From assembly GCA_045642225.1 (NCBI GenBank), contig JAZUIN010000065.1, positions 26,254-90,253 of the forward strand: 64,000 nt of DNA. Reading direction: 5' to 3'. Made by a program: the position numbers and the translations under genes. The stretch comes from RUG191 sp045642225. Its GTDB lineage: Bacteria; Bacillota; Clostridia; Lachnospirales; Lachnospiraceae. The notes below the pieces were generated by a model, which ran no database searches, was not told the origin of the DNA, and worked only from the letters and a program-made list of their open reading frames with translations. Numbering within the stretch: position 1 is the first letter of the stretch; every line of letters begins with the position of its first letter. Shown one piece after another: positions 60,367 through 64,000 of the stretch.

Positions 60367-63042
60367 TTATGGTGTGGAACCTTCAGTGCTAGGATTGTTT
60401 GAAGGCGTACTGCCTTGATTTTGGCTGTTGTTTTCACCATTATTTTTGTTGCTGTCAGTATTACCGTTGGTTGACGTATTGTCAGACGTTTTATCTTTTG
60501 TGGTAGTAGTTGTTGTTGTTGTTACTGTTGTTACAGGTGCGCTAGAGTGTATCTGACAGAAGTTGGTTAAACCATTTATATCGTATAAATATGGACCGTC
60601 TGCAGAGCCTTCGCTTCCGCCAATAATGTATACTGCTGAAGATGTGCTAGGGCAATATTCCGTCGATATTTGATTTGATTCTGTACATATATTTACTCTT
60701 ACATGATGATCACATACTTCTGAAGGGACAGAGCCTTCTGCGAAGTATTCTTCGTATACCATACTGCCTCTTGGATCTTCGTCACAAAGTCCAGGAACAG
60801 CTAACTTACCAGATTTTCTACATACGGACGCTGTAGTTATACCGGCAGGCATTGGGAATTCTTTTCTTGCTAGACCAAAATGTATACGGCTCATTACGGC
60901 TTTCCATATCGCTTTTGAATATGATGTATTACCTTGTACTGCATTATCATCATTTCCGCCCCATATTACACATGTATAATATGGTGTATATCCTGCAAAT
61001 AAGGTATCTCTATTCTTTGTAGTTGTACCAGATTTACCAGCAACTACTTGACCTTCGAAGTTTGCAGGTGTACCAGTACCCTTTGTCATAACGTCTTGCA
61101 TTGCAGAAGTTAATAACCAAGCTGTAGTTTCTTTCAAAACTTGTTTTGATTTACGTTTTTTCTCAGAATTATCAATTAGTACGTTGCCTTGTGCATCTTC
61201 GACCTTTGTGTAGAAGAAAGGCTTGTTGTATTTGCCTCCATTGGCAATTGCAGCATAAGCGCCTGTTAATTCTAGATTTGTTACACCGTTTGTTATACCA
61301 CCTAAGGCTAATGCTTGGTTGTTGTCTCCACTAACAAGAGTCGTTATTCCTAGGTTCTTGGCATATTCAAATCCAAGACCAGTACCGATTTGTGCAATTG
61401 TTTTTACAGTAACAATGTTAATGGAATCAGTGATACCTTCTCTTAATGTTGTAAAACCACGGAAAGAAAAGTCGTAGTTGTTAAGAGGATTTCCATCTGA
61501 ATAGCTTGTAGGACAATCGTCTTGTACTGAGGCAAGGGTAAGTCCGCCGGCATCTAAAGCAGGTGCATAAGCGGTAACAATCTTAAATGTTGAACCAGGC
61601 TGTCTTGTTATATCAGTAGCTCGGTTAAGTGTAAGACTTCCTTTCTTTTCGCCTCGGCCACCAACAAGGGCAACAACAGCACCAGTGGTGTGGTCCATAA
61701 TAGTCATTGCAGCTTGTGGTTGTAATGTATAGCTAATGCTTTCGCCAGCACCAGGGATAGTGTCACCTGGTTGCATTATTTCTGATTTGTATTTCTCATA
61801 AGCGGCTCTAGCTTCTTCTTCAGAATTAAAATCTATTACATAACCTGGGTTCTTTGATTGATAGTAAGAAAGCATTGTTTGTTCACTATAATTTTTGGTA
61901 GAACCGTCGGCTTTTTTGACAGTAAGTCTAAAGGAAATAGAAGTTTTTGGCGCAGAAGGATAATTCTTCTGATTGTTAATCTCTTCCTCACAAGCTTGTT
62001 GTATGCTGCTTATTTGTGTTGAATAAATCTTTAATCCACCACTATATATTAATTTAGATGCTTCAGCTTCAGTGTATCCGTTTTTGTCCATCAAATCATC
62101 AATGAGTTGTTCTGTCAAAGCATCTATGAAATACGAGGTTGAGGAATTGTTTCCATTAGCCGAATTTATAGTTTCAATTCTTTCGTATACATTATCTTCT
62201 AGTGCGTTATTAAGTTCATCTTTGGTGATGAAATCCTGATCGTACATGTATTCTAGAACTTTTTGTTGTCTAGCTTTATTGTTGTCAGGATGTAGTATTG
62301 GATTATATTTTGATGGGTTTTGCGTTATTGCAGCAATTACCGCAGCTTCTGCAAGGTTTAAGTCGGAAACGCGTTTGTTGAAATATTTTTCAGAAGCGGC
62401 TTCTACACCCAATGTATTGTGTCCTAGATTTATTGTATTCAAGTAATTTTCTAGGATAGTATTTTTATCCATAACTCGCTCAAGTTCTACAGCTAAATAT
62501 TGTTCTTTTATTTTTCTGTTTAGTCTGTCAATAAAAGAAGTTTCGCTCATCCATTGAGTGAAGTAATTATTTTTGAGTAATTGTTGTGTTAGGGTACTTG
62601 CACCTTGAGATGATTGTCCAAGCGAAATAATACTAGTAAATGCTGCTCTAACAATACCACGCGTATCGATGCCGTTGTGGTCGTAGAATCTTGAGTCTTC
62701 AATGGCAATAAATGCATGTTGTACATTTTCGGGAATATCATTTAAAGTAACATATTCTCTGTTAGCTCCTGATTCAGCTAAAGTCTCAATTTGGTTGCCA
62801 TCTTGATCGTATACTTTGGACATGTAACCAGTAGGTGAAACATCTATAGTTGTGATATCAGGGCATCTGGCAATAAGGATTGCTGAATATACACCAAATA
62901 ATATGATTAGAAGTAAAACAACCCCACCAATTCCAATAAAGATGGATTTGCCAAATGTTATTCCAAATTTATTTTTTCTATTTGATTGTGAAGTAGCTTT
63001 TTTGTTAGCCTTTTTCTTCGTTGAATTTTTACCGTAGCTCAT
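60367..63042 (-). CDS. Class A penicillin-binding protein (PBP1A type)
   Basis: An 891-residue bifunctional wall enzyme. After a basic N-terminus and one membrane helix (IGGVVLLLIILFGVYSAILI), the GT51 glycosyltransferase shows AFIAIEDSRFYDHNGIDTRG and QGASTLTQQLLKN. The transpeptidase has S-x-x-K in PGSTFKIV (Ser484-Lys487), SIN and KSGTTT. A ~70-residue Thr/Asn/Ser-rich tail ends the protein. The start is the second of two in-frame ATGs: the first, at 63054, belongs to the GGAGGT ribosome site. Confidence 0.93.
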   Translation of the reverse strand: MSYGKNSTKKKANKKATSQSNRKNKFGITFGKSIFIGIGGVVLLLIILFGVYSAILIARCPDITTIDVSPTGYMSKVYDQDGNQIETLAESGANREYVTLNDIPENVQHAFIAIEDSRFYDHNGIDTRGIVRAAFTSIISLGQSSQGASTLTQQLLKNNYFTQWMSETSFIDRLNRKIKEQYLAVELERVMDKNTILENYLNTINLGHNTLGVEAASEKYFNKRVSDLNLAEAAVIAAITQNPSKYNPILHPDNNKARQQKVLEYMYDQDFITKDELNNALEDNVYERIETINSANGNNSSTSYFIDALTEQLIDDLMDKNGYTEAEASKLIYSGGLKIYSTQISSIQQACEEEINNQKNYPSAPKTSISFRLTVKKADGSTKNYSEQTMLSYYQSKNPGYVIDFNSEEEARAAYEKYKSEIMQPGDTIPGAGESISYTLQPQAAMTIMDHTTGAVVALVGGRGEKKGSLTLNRATDITRQPGSTFKIVTAYAPALDAGGLTLASVQDDCPTSYSDGNPLNNYDFSFRGFTTLREGITDSINIVTVKTIAQIGTGLGFEYAKNLGITTLVSGDNNQALALGGITNGVTNLELTGAYAAIANGGKYNKPFFYTKVEDAQGNVLIDNSEKKRKSKQVLKETTAWLLTSAMQDVMTKGTGTPANFEGQVVAGKSGTTTKNRDTLFAGYTPYYTCVIWGGNDDNAVQGNTSYSKAIWKAVMSRIHFGLARKEFPMPAGITTASVCRKSGKLAVPGLCDEDPRGSMVYEEYFAEGSVPSEVCDHHVRVNICTESNQISTEYCPSTSSAVYIIGGSEGSADGPYLYDINGLTNFCQIHSSAPVTTVTTTTTTTTKDKTSDNTSTNGNTDSNKNNGENNSQNQGSTPSNNPSTEGSTP

Positions 63043-63134
63043 AAATACCTCCATAATAACGTCTTTATTATACCAAAAAAATGCTATATAATAAAGAAGA
63101 TATTATTTGACGTTTGGTTAATAAGGAGAGCGTT

Positions 63135-63761
63135 TTGGATAAAATAATAAAAGATGGCTCAACTGGAGAAATTGTTGAAAAAAAATCAAGATTTATTTGT
63201 GAGCTAAGATATGTTGAGACGGAAGAAGAAGCTGAAAATTTTATAAAAGAGAAGAAGAAACAATATCATGATGCAAGACATAATTGTTCTTGTTATATTG
63301 TTGGAAGTGAGAACCCTATAAAGAAAAGTAGTGATGATGGTGAACCTTCTGGTACAGCAGGGAGACCAATGCTTGAAGTTATCGAAGGTGAAGGAATATA
63401 TAACATAGCATGTGTCGTAACGCGTTATTTTGGAGGAGTGTTACTTGGTACAGGTGGATTGGTGCGCGCATATCAAGCGGCAACGAAAGAGGCACTAGAA
63501 AATGCTCGAATTCTTTCGATGATTACGGTGGAAGAATTGCTGATCGAAGTTGATTATAATAACTGGGGTAAGTTAGATAATTTGTTTAGAGATGAAGGTA
63601 TTATTATAGATAATATTGATTATGCAGAAAATGTTAAAGTTGTAGCTTTGGTACCAGTTGAAAAAAGTCAGAAGATATACGATAAGGTGGTCGAAATGAC
63701 TTGTGGCAAAGTAACGGCAAAAAGAGGTGACGTCTTTAATACAGAGAGTGTGGTTGGTTGA
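63135..63761 (+). CDS. YigZ/IMPACT-family protein
   Basis: A ~208-residue protein of the UPF0029/YigZ family: KKSRFICELRYVETEEEAEN, YHDARHNCSCYIVG, DDGEPSGTAGRPMLEVI and VVTRYFGGVLLGTGGLVRAY are all conserved. Function in bacteria is unclear (translation-related by relation to IMPACT). TTG 63135 has AAGGAG six bases upstream; a TTG at 63114 in frame has none. Divergent from the PBP gene. Confidence 0.85.
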   Translation: MDKIIKDGSTGEIVEKKSRFICELRYVETEEEAENFIKEKKKQYHDARHNCSCYIVGSENPIKKSSDDGEPSGTAGRPMLEVIEGEGIYNIACVVTRYFGGVLLGTGGLVRAYQAATKEALENARILSMITVEELLIEVDYNNWGKLDNLFRDEGIIIDNIDYAENVKVVALVPVEKSQKIYDKVVEMTCGKVTAKRGDVFNTESVVG

Positions 63762-63852
63762 AGTTGATGTTAGTAGGTGTTTTACTAGTATTTTTGATGA
63801 TCAACTCATTGAAAAATACCCACCGCTATGCTAGTATTAATAGGTATTTTAG

Positions 63853-63881
63853 ATATAACAAGTCCAGCGGTGTGATGTCAA
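63853..63881 (-). promoter_or_regulatory. Minus-strand promoter-like sequence at the right end
   Basis: On the minus strand TTGACA (63881-63876) and TTATAT (63858-63853) have a 17-bp spacer. It points toward the 3' end of the YigZ gene. A hairpin, GTATTTTTGATGA (from ~63789) with TCATTGAAAAATAC, lies in the would-be transcript. No coding gene is visible in 63762-64000. Confidence 0.4.
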
Positions 63882-64000
63882 GTGAAGAAAAATAAAAATC
63901 CTTTTATTTTTTGATATATTTCACGAAAACAAAAAACGACCACCTAAGCCCTGTCGACCATGTTAAAAAATGAGCAGCGCTGACTCATCGGCAAAGCAGA

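Noticed and set aside
63043..63054. Upstream ATG as start of the PBP gene
   Set aside because: ATGGAGGT supplies the ribosome site for the ATG four codons later.
1..64000. CRISPR arrays, tRNA and rRNA genes
   Set aside because: No regularly spaced direct repeats, cloverleaf-like segments or rRNA-like stretches were noticed on reading.

Overview
The window is AT-rich, has short intergenic gaps and strong AGGAGG-type ribosome sites, and looks like the chromosome of a Lachnospiraceae-type Clostridia (Butyrivibrio/Pseudobutyrivibrio/Lachnospira-like). This placement is an inference from gene content: HprK with a Crh-like HPr after whiA, a CdaA operon, a type III glutamine synthetase, long-form HPF, an ECF transporter core, Rpn-type PD-(D/E)XK proteins with 'EEGRxEGREEG' tails, and GlfT2-like glycosyltransferases. 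I saw no tRNA, rRNA or CRISPR array.

Layout. 1-3660: end of a sugar/cell-surface cluster with a cytidylyltransferase-type protein (cut by the window edge) and two TIM-barrel isomerase-like proteins; two of the three carry the same Rossmann-like module. 3668-15250: an accessory island. It is bracketed by two related but differently eroded copies of a cassette (structured leader, Rpn nuclease, flagellin-like gene). Between and beside them lie an oxidoreductase-phosphodiesterase fusion, an AAA/PD-(D/E)XK protein with a small overlapping partner, an MNT/HEPN toxin-antitoxin pair, a flavoprotein with a PCP_red-like tail, and a DUF3990/HTH pair. 15280-17047: a frame-broken tiny membrane protein and a VanW-type secreted protein.

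17106-25439: a tight operon of AIR-synthase-like protein, Lrp regulator, aminotransferase, TrmL, EcfA1-EcfA2-EcfT, TruA and a membrane GDPD. 25482-31262: SDR oxidoreductase, HPF, XRE-TPR regulator, Ddl-MurF, PlsC. 31427-36936: two membrane proteins, CdaA-CdaR (c-di-AMP), an HPr-like protein and LeuA. 36949-47843: cell-surface polysaccharide genes (dTDP-rhamnose enzymes RfbD and RfbB, several GT2 enzymes, a flippase, a GlfT2-like transferase and its catalytically degenerate paralogue). 47856-57141: FtsH, UvrC, HprK, M18 aminopeptidase, MurB, WhiA, a Crh-like HPr without the active-site histidine, and a lipid-kinase-family protein. 57225-63761: class II aldolase, GlnN, a class A penicillin-binding protein on the minus strand, and a YigZ-family protein.

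The core genes link cell-wall synthesis (Ddl, MurF, MurB, PBP1A, CdaA/CdaR), surface glycan assembly and carbon regulation (HprK, Crh-like HPr). The unusual biology is in the 3.7-15.2 kb island, especially three copies of a leader with mutually exclusive stems in front of Rpn genes or their remnants.
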